This document shows positions 1 to 9,207 of a stretch of 64,000 nt of DNA, one piece after another. Made by a program: the position numbers and the translations under genes. Origin of the DNA: Bradyrhizobium canariense (GTDB lineage: Bacteria > Pseudomonadota > Alphaproteobacteria > Rhizobiales > Xanthobacteraceae); the NCBI RefSeq assembly GCF_018130465.1, contig NZ_JAFCKJ010000001.1, positions 806,001 to 870,000 on the forward strand, in the 5' to 3' direction. The notes beneath the pieces were generated by a model that was given only the letters and a program-made list of their open reading frames with translations, was not told the origin of the DNA and did not search any database. The stretch's first letter is position 1, and the number at the start of each line of letters is the position of its first letter.

Positions 1-651
1 ACGATGGAAGATCTGGTCGACGAGGTGACGGCTCGACGAGCCCGCCGACAACGAGATGAAGGTCTCGCCCTCGAAGTCGTGCGGCTCCAAAACTTCCTTT
101 TCCGCGAGGCGATGACCTGTCGGCAGCACGGCGACGCGCGCCGGCGCCGGCAGCTTCTGGCTAGGAAGGCCCGAATGCGCGATCGGCACCTCGGCAAAGC
201 CGACGTCGCACTGGTTGTTCAGCACCCAATCGACCACGATCGGCGAGATCACGCCGAAGAAGGCAAGGTTGAGGTTCGGCCGCTCCTTCAGGAAGTGACC
301 GGTGAGCCGCGGCAGATAGCCGTTCGACAATGCTGGAAGTGCTGCGATCCGGAGCGAGCCGGTGCGGCGGCCGCGAATTTCTTCCGCCGCCGCGCTGATG
401 CGTTCGAGGCCGACGAAGGAACGCTCCACTTCAGTATAGAGCGCCATCGCCGCGGCGGTCGGCACGAGGCCTGTGCCGCGCCGCTCGAACAGCTCCATCT
501 TCAGCAGCGCCTGGAGGTCGCGCAGCAACCGGCTGACTGCCGGCTGCGTCACCTTCATCAGCGCCGCCGCCTCAGTCACGCTGCCCGTCAGCATGGTTGC
601 CCGGAAGGCCTCCACCTGCCGCGAATTGATCCGCGCCATCCCGAATTCCAT
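1..651 (-). CDS. LysR-family transcriptional regulator (3' part outside window)
   Basis: The minus strand is open from about 651 to the window edge. It encodes an N-terminal winged helix-turn-helix typical of LysR regulators (start MARINSRQVEAF, then TEAAALMKVTQPAVSRLLRDL and LFERRGTGLVPT), followed by the beginning of the periplasmic-binding-like effector domain. About 213-217 codons are visible, so roughly the last 80-90 residues of a normal 300-residue LysR protein are missing. Two in-frame ATGs are possible, at 651 and 639; 639 begins the sequence that aligns with the family. It is divergent from the amine-uptake and oxidation operon starting at 912, so the likely role is control of that operon in response to its substrate. 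That role is inferred from position only. Confidence 0.85.
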   Translation of the reverse strand, partial: MEFGMARINSRQVEAFRATMLTGSVTEAAALMKVTQPAVSRLLRDLQALLKMELFERRGTGLVPTAAAMALYTEVERSFVGLERISAAAEEIRGRRTGSLRIAALPALSNGYLPRLTGHFLKERPNLNLAFFGVISPIVVDWVLNNQCDVGFAEVPIAHSGLPSQKLPAPARVAVLPTGHRLAEKEVLEPHDFEGETFISLSAGSSSRHLVDQIFHR

Positions 652-911
652 TCATAACATTTAGGCATGCAGACGGTGCCATTATTCATTGGACGATGGA
701 AGCCAGAGTTTGCGATCTTTTTCATCAGGACTGGAGACAGCCCGCTTTTTCGGCAGATTGGAGGAGTTCAAACCTCCGGATCGCGCCAAAATCCGCCGAG
801 CAGGGGCCGGAGCCCTGGTTGGAGAGGGATTTGCGCGGAAGGAAATGCGGAAGGCTCAGCCAAAGAGACTCGTCGGCACGTCACCTCATCCCGGTATGGA
901 GATCGGACCAC

Positions 912-1946
912 ATGAAGACTTTTCGCCTTCTGACAGCGGTCGGCATCGCGGCTCTCATTGCCGCCCCGTCGGTCGCCACGGCCCAGCAAAAGACGCTCTA
1001 TGTCGCCGGCTATGGCGGCTCGTTCGAGAAGACCATCCGCGACGAGGTGATCCCGACCTTCGAGAAGGAGAACGGCGTCAAGGTCGAGTACGTCGCCGGC
1101 AACTCCACCGACACGCTGGCAAAGCTCCAGGCGCAAAAGGGCAACCAGCAGATCGACGTCGCCATCGTCGATGACGGCCCGATGTACCAGGCGATCCAGC
1201 TCGGCTTCTGCGGCAAGCTCGACAGCCTGCCGACCGATCTCTACGACACCGCCCGCTTCAAGGACGATCGCGCGGTCGCGATCGGCATCGTCGCGACCGG
1301 CCTGATGTACAACACCAAAGTGTTTGCGGAGAAGGGCTGGGCGCCGCCGACCTCCTGGAACGATTTGAAGGACACGAAATACGCCAAGCAGCTCGTGATC
1401 CCGCCGATCAACAACACCTATGGCCTCGAAGCGCTGGTGATGCTGTCGAAGATGAACGGCGGCGGCGAGTCCAATGTCGATTCCGGCTTCAAGATCTTCA
1501 AGGAGCAGATCAATCCGAACGTGCTCGCCTATGAGCCGTCGCCGGGCAAGATGACCGAGCTGTTTCAGTCCGGCCAGGCCGTGATCGCGGTGTGGGGCAC
1601 CGGCCGCGTGCAGAGCTTTGCCAATACCGGCTTCCCCGTCGACTTCGTCTATCCGAAGGAAGGCGCCGCGACGTTGCTGACGACGGCGTGTCCGATCACC
1701 AAGCCGAACGCCTCGCCGCTCGCGTCGAGCTTCATCAAGATGCTGCTCGACCCAAAAATCCAGCTCGTGTTGCTGAAGGACTATGGCTATGGCCCGGTGT
1801 TGAAATCGCTGGTGGTCCCGCCGGAGCTCGGCAAGATGGCGCCGATCGGCGAGCGCGCCGCAAAGCTGTATAATCCGGACTGGACCGTCATCAACGAGAA
1901 GCGCGAGGAATGGACCAAGCGCTGGAATCGCGAGGTCGAGCGCTGA
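912..1946 (+). CDS. ABC transporter substrate-binding protein, PotD-like (polyamine/opine class)
   Basis: A 344-residue periplasmic binding protein. It begins with a Sec signal peptide (MKTFRLLTAVGIAALIAAPS...ATAQQ) and continues with the YVAGYGGSFEKTIRDEVIPTF block seen in extracellular solute-binding proteins of the spermidine/putrescine and opine class. The open frame extends upstream, but the ATG at 912 sits directly before the signal peptide and has a GGAG-type site about 14 bases upstream. It is the first gene of a run with an ATPase, two permeases and amine-oxidising flavoproteins, so it probably delivers an amine, opine or imino acid to the importer. The exact ligand cannot be read from the sequence. 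Confidence 0.9.
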   Translation: MKTFRLLTAVGIAALIAAPSVATAQQKTLYVAGYGGSFEKTIRDEVIPTFEKENGVKVEYVAGNSTDTLAKLQAQKGNQQIDVAIVDDGPMYQAIQLGFCGKLDSLPTDLYDTARFKDDRAVAIGIVATGLMYNTKVFAEKGWAPPTSWNDLKDTKYAKQLVIPPINNTYGLEALVMLSKMNGGGESNVDSGFKIFKEQINPNVLAYEPSPGKMTELFQSGQAVIAVWGTGRVQSFANTGFPVDFVYPKEGAATLLTTACPITKPNASPLASSFIKMLLDPKIQLVLLKDYGYGPVLKSLVVPPELGKMAPIGERAAKLYNPDWTVINEKREEWTKRWNREVER

Positions 1947-1969
1947 TCGGCCATACCGGAGACAGTGCG

Positions 1970-3000
<1,031 letters not shown>

Positions 3001-3004
<4 letters not shown>

Positions 3005-3876
3005 GCGCTTCTGCCGAGGAACGAAACGCACGCACGCCCTGGGCGCTGACCGCGCCCGCTTTGACGCTGTTCGTCGGCGTGCTCTTGATCCCGCTGGCAA
3101 TGACTGTGATGCTGTCGTTCCACGACTGGGGCCAGTACAAGGGCATCGAGCCGGTCTTCATCCTCAAGAACTGGCTCGAGATCGTAACCGATCCCTATTA
3201 CGCCGAGATGTTCTGGCGGACATTTCGCATTGCGATCCTCACCACACTGCTCACCGCGCTGCTCGGCGCGCCCGAAGCCTACATCCTGAATCGCATGGGC
3301 GGACGCTGGAAGAGCGTTTTCCTGCTGGTCATCCTGGGGCCGCTGTTGATTTCCGTGGTGGCGCGGACGCTCGGCTGGGCGTTGCTGTTCGGCGGCAACA
3401 ACGGGCTCGTCAACAAGCTGCTGATGTCGGCCGGGCTGATCCGCGCGCCTATCCCCTTCATGTTCACCGAAACCGGCATGGTGGTCGCGCTTGCGCACGT
3501 GATGATGCCATTCATGGTGCTGTCGGTGTGGGCGGCGCTGCAGCGTCTCGATCCGCAGATCGAGAATGCCGCGATGTCGCTCGGCGCCGGCCCCGTGACC
3601 ATCATCCGCCGCATCATCATGCCGCAGATCATGCCAGGCGTGCTGTCGGGGGCGATCATCGTGTTCTCGCTCTCGGCCAGCGCGTTTGCGACACCCGCGA
3701 TCATCGGCGGCCGCCGGCTCAAGGTCGCGGCGACGCTCGCCTATGACGAGTTCCTCAACACGCTGAACTGGCCGCTGGGTGCGGCGGTCGCCACGCTGCT
3801 GCTGGCCGCGCTGGTCTTGATCGTCGTCGGCAGCAACGCATTGATCGAGCGCCGTTACGCGGAGGTTTTCCGATGA
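3001..3876 (+). CDS. ABC transporter permease, PotB-like
   Basis: A 291-residue inner-membrane permease with about six hydrophobic segments. It carries the cytoplasmic EAA-type loop (EN-AAMSLGAGPVTIIRRIIMPQIMPG) that docks to the ATPase in BPD_transp_1 permeases. The first membrane segment is near residues 16-36. The start at 3001 overlaps the stop of the ATPase gene. The gene overlaps the next permease by four bases. The pair resembles PotB and PotC of polyamine importers, and the heterodimer is expected to form the transmembrane channel. Confidence 0.92.
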
Positions 3877-4679
3877 GTCGAAACGGGCCGCTCGCGCTGA
3901 TCTTCCACACCATCTTCGTCATCGTCATGGTGGCGCCGATCCTCGTCGTCTGCCTCGTTGCGTTCACGCCTGAAGGCTTCTTGTCGCTGCCGACAAACGG
4001 TTTTTCGTTGCGCTGGTTCAGGGCGATCGCCAATTATCCCGAATTCGTCCATGCTTTCTGGGTCAGTCTTGGCCTTGGCGCACTATCCTCCTTCGTGGCA
4101 CTGCTGTTCGCCGTGCCTGCGGCGCTGGCGATCGCGCGCTATCGGTTCCGCGGTCGCGACGCACTGGCGGCCTTGTTCCTGTCGCCGCTGATGATCCCGC
4201 ATGTCGTGCTCGGCATCGCGTTCCTGCGCTTCTTCACCTCGGCGGGCCTCGGCGGCAGCTTCGCCGCGCTGATCATCGCGCATGTCATCATCGTGTTTCC
4301 GTTCGCATTGCGGCTGACGCTGGCGGCGGCAACCGGCATGGACCTCTCGGTCGAAATGGCGGCGGTCTCGCTCGGCGCCGGCGGCTGGACGCTGTTCCGC
4401 CGCGTAACGCTACCGCTGATCATGCCGGGCGTCATCAGCGGCTGGGCGCTCGCCTTCATCCAGTCCTTCGACGATCTCACCATGACCGTCTTCCTCGCTG
4501 CACCTGGCACCGAAACACTGCCGGTGCGGATGTTTCTGTACATCCAGGACAACATCGATCCGCTGGTGACGTCGGTCTCGGCCTGCGTGATCGCGATCAC
4601 CATGACCGCCCTCATTCTGCTCGACCGCTTCTACGGGCTCGACCGCGTGCTCGCCGGCAAGGGCGATACAGGGCGATAG
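3873..4679 (+). CDS. ABC transporter permease, PotC-like
   Basis: A 268-residue permease with an N-terminal membrane anchor (LIFHTIFVIVMVAPILVVCL) and an EAA loop (MAAVSLGAGGWTLFRRVTLPLIMPG). It is the second membrane subunit of the importer. Its ATG overlaps the previous stop (ATGA at 3873-3876), and the following flavoprotein gene begins eight bases after its stop behind a clear GGAG site. Transport and catabolic genes are therefore almost certainly on one transcript. Confidence 0.92.
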   Translation: MSRNGPLALIFHTIFVIVMVAPILVVCLVAFTPEGFLSLPTNGFSLRWFRAIANYPEFVHAFWVSLGLGALSSFVALLFAVPAALAIARYRFRGRDALAALFLSPLMIPHVVLGIAFLRFFTSAGLGGSFAALIIAHVIIVFPFALRLTLAAATGMDLSVEMAAVSLGAGGWTLFRRVTLPLIMPGVISGWALAFIQSFDDLTMTVFLAAPGTETLPVRMFLYIQDNIDPLVTSVSACVIAITMTALILLDRFYGLDRVLAGKGDTGR

Positions 4680-4687
4680 GAGAATTC

Positions 4688-5824
4688 ATGCGAACAGATT
4701 ACGACGTCGCCGTCGTCGGCGGCGGATTGCTCGGCTCCGCCATTGCCTGGGGCCTCGGCCGACTCGGCAAGAGCGTCGCCGTGCTCGACGAAGGCGACAT
4801 CACCAAGCGTGCCTCGCGTGCCAACTTTGCGCTGGTCTGGGTGCAGAGCAAGGGGCTCGGCATGCCGGCCTATACCGTCTGGACGGTGCAGGCGTCACAG
4901 GCGTGGAGCAGGCTCGCCTCGGAGCTGAAGCAACAGACCGATCTCGACGTCTCTCTTCAGCAGAATGGCGGCTTTCATCTCACGCTCGGCGAGGACGAAT
5001 TCGGCCAGCGCACCGAACTGGTCAAGCGCATGCACAACCAGACAGGCGCCGCCGACTACAAGATGGAGATGCTGCCGGCGTCCGAGGTGAAGAAGGCGCT
5101 GCCGCTGATCGGGCCTGAGGTCTCCGGCGGCAGTTATTGTCCGCTCGACGGTCACGTCAATTCGCTGCGCACGTTTCGTGCGTTCCACACCGGCTTCAAG
5201 GCATTCGGCATCGACTATCTTCCGGAGCGTCCGGTCTCGGCGATCAGCAAGAGTGGCGGCGAATTCCGCCTGACGACGCCGCAGGGCGAGCTCCGTGCCG
5301 CCAAGATCGTGCTCGCCGCCGGCAATGCCAACCAGACGCTGGCGCCGATGGTCGGTCTCTACGCCCCGATGGGCCCGACCCGTGGCCAGATCGTGGTGAC
5401 CGAGCGCACCATGCCGTTCCTGCCGCATCCGCTGACCACGATCCGCCAGACCGACGAGGGCACGGTGATGATCGGCGACAGCAAGGAAGACGAGCTCGAC
5501 GATCGCGCGCTGAAGCACTCGATCAGCGCCGTGATGACCGATCGCGCCCAGCGGATGTTTCCGCATCTGTCGCGGCTCAACGTGGTCAGGAGCTGGGCCG
5601 GCATCCGCGTCATGCCGCAGGACGGCTTTCCGATCTACGACCAGTCGGAGACGCATCCCGGCGCCTTCGTCGCCTGCTGCCATTCCGGCGTGACGCTCGC
5701 CTCCAACCACGCTTTCGAGATCGCGCGGATGGTCGCGCAGGGCGCGCTCGAGCCGGAGCTGGTCGGCGCGTTCTCGGCCAGCCGTTTTGGCGCCGCCGGT
5801 GCTGCGAACAACAGCGGCTACTAG
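4688..5824 (+). CDS. FAD-dependent oxidoreductase, DAO family (amine/opine/D-hydroxyproline dehydrogenase beta-like)
   Basis: A 378-residue flavoprotein. The N-terminal dinucleotide-binding fold has VVGGGLLGSAIAWGLGRLG near residues 8-26, followed by the FAD-binding and substrate domains of the DAO family (glycine/sarcosine oxidase, opine oxidase subunit B, hydroxyproline dehydrogenase). The C-terminal part contains SWAGIRVMPQDGFPIYD and CCHSGVTLA, typical of the family's substrate pocket and FAD contact. The RBS is GGAG at 4680. It is followed by genes for a small [2Fe-2S] protein and an FAD/NAD subunit, the usual three-part make-up of opine-oxidase-like and D-hydroxyproline-dehydrogenase complexes. 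The substrate is unknown. Confidence 0.87.
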   Translation: MRTDYDVAVVGGGLLGSAIAWGLGRLGKSVAVLDEGDITKRASRANFALVWVQSKGLGMPAYTVWTVQASQAWSRLASELKQQTDLDVSLQQNGGFHLTLGEDEFGQRTELVKRMHNQTGAADYKMEMLPASEVKKALPLIGPEVSGGSYCPLDGHVNSLRTFRAFHTGFKAFGIDYLPERPVSAISKSGGEFRLTTPQGELRAAKIVLAAGNANQTLAPMVGLYAPMGPTRGQIVVTERTMPFLPHPLTTIRQTDEGTVMIGDSKEDELDDRALKHSISAVMTDRAQRMFPHLSRLNVVRSWAGIRVMPQDGFPIYDQSETHPGAFVACCHSGVTLASNHAFEIARMVAQGALEPELVGAFSASRFGAAGAANNSGY

Positions 5825-5843
5825 AGATATTGAAGGAGCCAAG

Positions 5844-6140
5844 ATGTTCAAACGATCCGAACAGGACAAACGGCCGTCAGTGCAAATCTTCGTCGATGGC
5901 GTTGCCGTCGCGGCGCGGCAGGGCGACACCGTCTCCGCGGCGCTGCTGGCCTCGAGCTGCGATGCGCGCCGTTCGACCGCGGTGAGCGGCGCGCCGCGTC
6001 TGCCCTATTGCATGATGGGCGTGTGCTTCGACTGCCTCGTCACCATCGATGGCGTCGGCAACCGCCAGGGCTGCCTCGTGCCCGTCGCCGAGGGCATGCA
6101 GATCGAAATCCAGAAGGGCAAGCGGGAGATCGGACGATGA
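5844..6140 (+). CDS. (2Fe-2S)-binding protein, gamma-type subunit of amine/opine dehydrogenase
   Basis: A 98-residue protein with a plant-type ferredoxin-like Cys pattern, CMMGVCFDC followed by a further Cys in RQGCLVP. This matches small subunits such as the sarcosine oxidase alpha N-terminal domain and the HcnA/gamma subunit of D-hydroxyproline dehydrogenase. The ATG at 5844 is preceded by AAGGAGCC; the open frame starts earlier but overlaps the previous gene. Its stop overlaps the next ATG (ATGA at 6137). The subunit is expected to pass electrons between the two flavin subunits. Confidence 0.88.
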   Translation: MFKRSEQDKRPSVQIFVDGVAVAARQGDTVSAALLASSCDARRSTAVSGAPRLPYCMMGVCFDCLVTIDGVGNRQGCLVPVAEGMQIEIQKGKREIGR

Positions 6141-7555
6141 CTGTGGCTCCCAAGCGCGAAGATTACGACGTGGTGGTGATTGGCGCTGGCCCCGCCGGCC
6201 TCGCCGCCGCCGCGACATCGGCCGAAGCAGGCCTGTCCACGCTGCTGCTCGATGAGAACATCGGCCCGGGCGGCCAGGTGTTTCGCGCCATCTCCTCGAC
6301 GCCGGTGACCGACCGCAACCAGCTCGGTGCCGATTACTGGGTGGGCGCCGATCTCGTGCAGACGCTGCGCGCGAGCAATGCCGAGGTCATCCACCGTGCC
6401 ACCGTCTGGAGCCTCGACCGCAACCTCGAGATCGCTGTCTCGATCGGTGGCGCGTCCGCGTTCGTCAAGGCGAAGCGCGTGATCCTCGCGACCGGCGCGC
6501 TGGAACGGCCGTTCCCGATTCCCGGCTGGACGCTGCCGGGCGTGATGACCGCGGGCGCCGCGCAGACGATGTTGAAATCATCGGCCCTGGTGCCGGATGG
6601 CCGCACAGTGATCGCGGGGCAGGGGCCGTTGCTCTGGCTGCTCGCCGCGCAGATTTTGCGTCTCGGCGGCCGCATCGATCGCATCCTCGACACCACCGAG
6701 CGCGGCAATTATTTTGCGGCTCTCCCCCACGCCTTTGCGTTTCTGACCTCGCCCTATTTCGCCAAGGGTTTGTCGATGATGCGCGAGGTGAAGGCGAAGG
6801 TGCAGGTCGTCTCCGGCGTCATCGAGCTTTCGGCATCTGGCGACGGCCAGCTCGCGAGCGTGAGCTATGTCGCGGGCGGCAAGCGCGAGACCATTCCCGC
6901 GGATCTCCTGCTGCTGCATCAGGGCGTGGTGCCCAACGTCAATCTGGCGATGGCGGCCGGAATCGAGCATCGTTGGGATGATCTGCAATTGTGCTGGTCT
7001 CCGGTGCTCGATGCCAGCGGCACTTCGTCGGTCGCCGGAATTGCGATTGCTGGCGACGGCGCCGGCATCGGCGGCGCGAACGCGGCCGTGGTGCGCGGCC
7101 GCATCGCGGCGCGCGCGGCAGTGGAGGCGTTGGCGCCTGCGGCTGCCACAAGACTTGCGCCGATGGCGACGCTCCGCGCCGATCTCGCCAAGGCCGAGCG
7201 AGGCCGCGTTTTCCTCGATACGCTGTTCCGTCCGGCGCCTCAGTTTCGCATTCCCGCGGGCGACACCATCGTCTGTCGCTGCGAGGAGGTCACCGCAAAG
7301 GACATTCTCGACGCCGTCGCGATCGGCGCGACCGGGCCGAACCAGCTCAAGGCCTATCGCCGTACCGGCATGGGTCCGTGCCAGGGCCGGCTCTGCGGCC
7401 TCACCGTCACCGAGCTGATGGCGCAGGCGCGGGGCAAGAGCCCACAGGAGATCGGCTATTACCGGCTGCGCGCGCCGGTCAAGCCGATCACGCTCGCCGA
7501 GCTTGCCGCGGTTCCGAAGAGCGAAGACGACATCAAGGCGGTGGTGCGCGGATGA
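6137..7555 (+). CDS. FAD/NAD(P)-binding oxidoreductase with BFD-like [2Fe-2S] domain (alpha-type subunit)
   Basis: A 472-residue flavoprotein. It has an N-terminal FAD motif (VVIGAGPAGLAAAATSAEAG), an internal NAD-type region (ATGALERPFPIPGWTLPGV and AGQGPLLWLLAAQILRLGG) and a C-terminal cysteine cluster CRCEEV...GMGPCQGRLC, which is the BFD-like [2Fe-2S] binding domain. This order is that of opine oxidase subunit A, HcnB and the alpha subunit of D-hydroxyproline dehydrogenase. It overlaps both neighbours by four bases (6137-6140 and 7552-7555). It probably forms a complex with the small [2Fe-2S] protein and one or both DAO-type subunits encoded on either side. Confidence 0.9.
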   Translation: MTVAPKREDYDVVVIGAGPAGLAAAATSAEAGLSTLLLDENIGPGGQVFRAISSTPVTDRNQLGADYWVGADLVQTLRASNAEVIHRATVWSLDRNLEIAVSIGGASAFVKAKRVILATGALERPFPIPGWTLPGVMTAGAAQTMLKSSALVPDGRTVIAGQGPLLWLLAAQILRLGGRIDRILDTTERGNYFAALPHAFAFLTSPYFAKGLSMMREVKAKVQVVSGVIELSASGDGQLASVSYVAGGKRETIPADLLLLHQGVVPNVNLAMAAGIEHRWDDLQLCWSPVLDASGTSSVAGIAIAGDGAGIGGANAAVVRGRIAARAAVEALAPAAATRLAPMATLRADLAKAERGRVFLDTLFRPAPQFRIPAGDTIVCRCEEVTAKDILDAVAIGATGPNQLKAYRRTGMGPCQGRLCGLTVTELMAQARGKSPQEIGYYRLRAPVKPITLAELAAVPKSEDDIKAVVRG

Positions 7556-8673
7556 CGAAAAACGTGGATGCTATCGTCGTCGGCGGCGGCATCCACGGAT
7601 GCTCGACTGCGCTGCATCTGTGTCTCGCTGGCCTGAAGCCGGTGCTGATCGAGAAGGACTATGCCGGCCGCCATGCCTCCGGCGTCAATGCCGGGGGCGT
7701 GCGCCAGCTTGCGCGGCACATCCCGGAAATCCCGCTTTCGATCCGCTCGATGGGAATCTGGGAGAAAATCACCGATCTCCTCGACGATGATTGCAGCTTT
7801 GAGAGCTATGGCCAGGTCCTCGTCGCCGAGAACGAGGAGGAACTCGCGGTTTGCCGTGCACGTGTGGCCGAGCTCAACGCGCTCGGCTTCACCCACGAGG
7901 AGCTGATCGATGCGGCCGAGCTGCGGCGCCTCGTGCCGGCGGTCGCCGACACCTGTCCCGGCGGCGTGGTCTCGCGCCGCGACGGTGCGGCTAATCCCGC
8001 GCAGGCGACGACGGCGTTCCGGCGCAAGGCCGAGCAGCTCGGTGCGACCGTGCGCGAGGGCATTGCCGCCACGAACATCCGGCACACCGACGGCCTCTGG
8101 CATGTCGATTTCGGCGCCGAGAGCTTTGCCGCGCCGGTGCTCGTCAATGCCGCCGGCGCCTGGGCCGGGACCATCGCAGCCGCGCTCGGTGAGCCCGTTC
8201 CGGTCGAGACCGTCGCGCCGATGCTGATGATCACCTCGCGCGTGCCGCATTTCATCGACCCCGTCGTGATCCTGCGCGGGCGCAAACTGTCCTTCAAGCA
8301 ATTCAAGAACGGCACCGTGCTGATCGGCGGCGGCCATCTGGCAACGCCGTACCGGGACCGCAACGAGACGGTGCTGGACTGGAAGAGCCTCGCGACCAGC
8401 GCCCGCACCGTGTTCGAGCTGTTCCCGGTGATGCGCAGCGCGACGATCGTCCGCGCCTGGGCCGGCATCGAGGCCAAGACCAAGGACGATCTGCCCGTGT
8501 TCGGGCCGAGTAGCCGCCACAAGGGCCTCTATCACCAGTTCGGCTTCTCGCTGCATGGTTTCCAGCTCGGCCCCGGCGCGGGCGCCGTCATGGCGGAGCT
8601 GATCGTCAACGGCGGCACCCAAACCCGCATCGGCGATCTCGGCATCGACCGTTTCCATCCTTCCACGCTCTAG
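7552..8673 (+). CDS. FAD-dependent oxidoreductase, DAO family (second beta-type subunit)
   Basis: A 373-residue flavoprotein with the FAD motif IVVGGGIHGCSTALHLCLAG, the HASGVNAGGVRQLARH block seen in sarcosine oxidase beta and related enzymes, and RAWAGIEAKTKDDLPVFGPS near the C-terminus. It is distinct from the DAO protein encoded at 4688; the two flank the [2Fe-2S] and FAD/NAD subunit genes. It overlaps the previous gene by four bases and is followed 15 bases later by the RidA gene. Either two alternative catalytic subunits share the electron-transfer subunits, or the two enzymes act on successive intermediates. The sequence does not decide this. Confidence 0.87.
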   Translation: MTKNVDAIVVGGGIHGCSTALHLCLAGLKPVLIEKDYAGRHASGVNAGGVRQLARHIPEIPLSIRSMGIWEKITDLLDDDCSFESYGQVLVAENEEELAVCRARVAELNALGFTHEELIDAAELRRLVPAVADTCPGGVVSRRDGAANPAQATTAFRRKAEQLGATVREGIAATNIRHTDGLWHVDFGAESFAAPVLVNAAGAWAGTIAAALGEPVPVETVAPMLMITSRVPHFIDPVVILRGRKLSFKQFKNGTVLIGGGHLATPYRDRNETVLDWKSLATSARTVFELFPVMRSATIVRAWAGIEAKTKDDLPVFGPSSRHKGLYHQFGFSLHGFQLGPGAGAVMAELIVNGGTQTRIGDLGIDRFHPSTL

Positions 8674-8688
8674 CAACAAGAGGATATC

Positions 8689-9036
8689 ATGAGCATTACC
8701 CGCAGCATCCGCACGCCCATCATGCACCGCGCCGTCGAAGCCAACGGCTTTGTCTTCATTGGCGGCACCATCGCCGACGACACCTCGGTGTCGATGGGCG
8801 AGCAGACCCGCAACATCCTCGGCAAGATCGCCGGCTATCTGAAGGAAGCGGGCACCGACAAGAGCCGAATCGTCAGCACCTCCATCTTCGTCACGGATCT
8901 CTCCAAGAAGAAGGAGATGGATGCGGTCTGGATCGAGTTCTTCGGCGACAATCTGCCGACCCGCGCCACCGTCGGCGTCGCCGATCTCGGCGGCAGCGCG
9001 CTGATCGAGGTCGTGGTCACCGCGCTCAAGGGCTGA
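8689..9036 (+). CDS. RidA family protein (reactive enamine/imine deaminase)
   Basis: A 115-residue protein of the YjgF/YER057c/UK114 (RidA) family. It has the typical order of a beta-strand start (GFVFIGGTIADD), the helix TRNILGKIAGYLKEAG, and the C-terminal block PTRATVGVADLG...ALIEVVVTA, in which the Arg is the usual ligand-binding residue. RBS AAGAGGA lies upstream. It closes the amine-oxidation operon. RidA proteins hydrolyse reactive imine or enamine products, which fits an operon that generates imines by oxidising secondary amines. Confidence 0.92.
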   Translation: MSITRSIRTPIMHRAVEANGFVFIGGTIADDTSVSMGEQTRNILGKIAGYLKEAGTDKSRIVSTSIFVTDLSKKKEMDAVWIEFFGDNLPTRATVGVADLGGSALIEVVVTALKG

Positions 9037-9207
9037 TCGCGCAGGCCGGCGGGGGACGTCAGCGCTTCCCGCGCGCCGTCGTCCCTGCGAGCCTCGCTTG
9101 ATCTCGCCCTTCAGTGAGACTAGTTAGAGAGTGTTCAATCAGGATATTCGCAGCCATGGATCTTACCCCGACCGCAATGCCGACCTGCCTTGCTCACGGG
9201 GAATTCC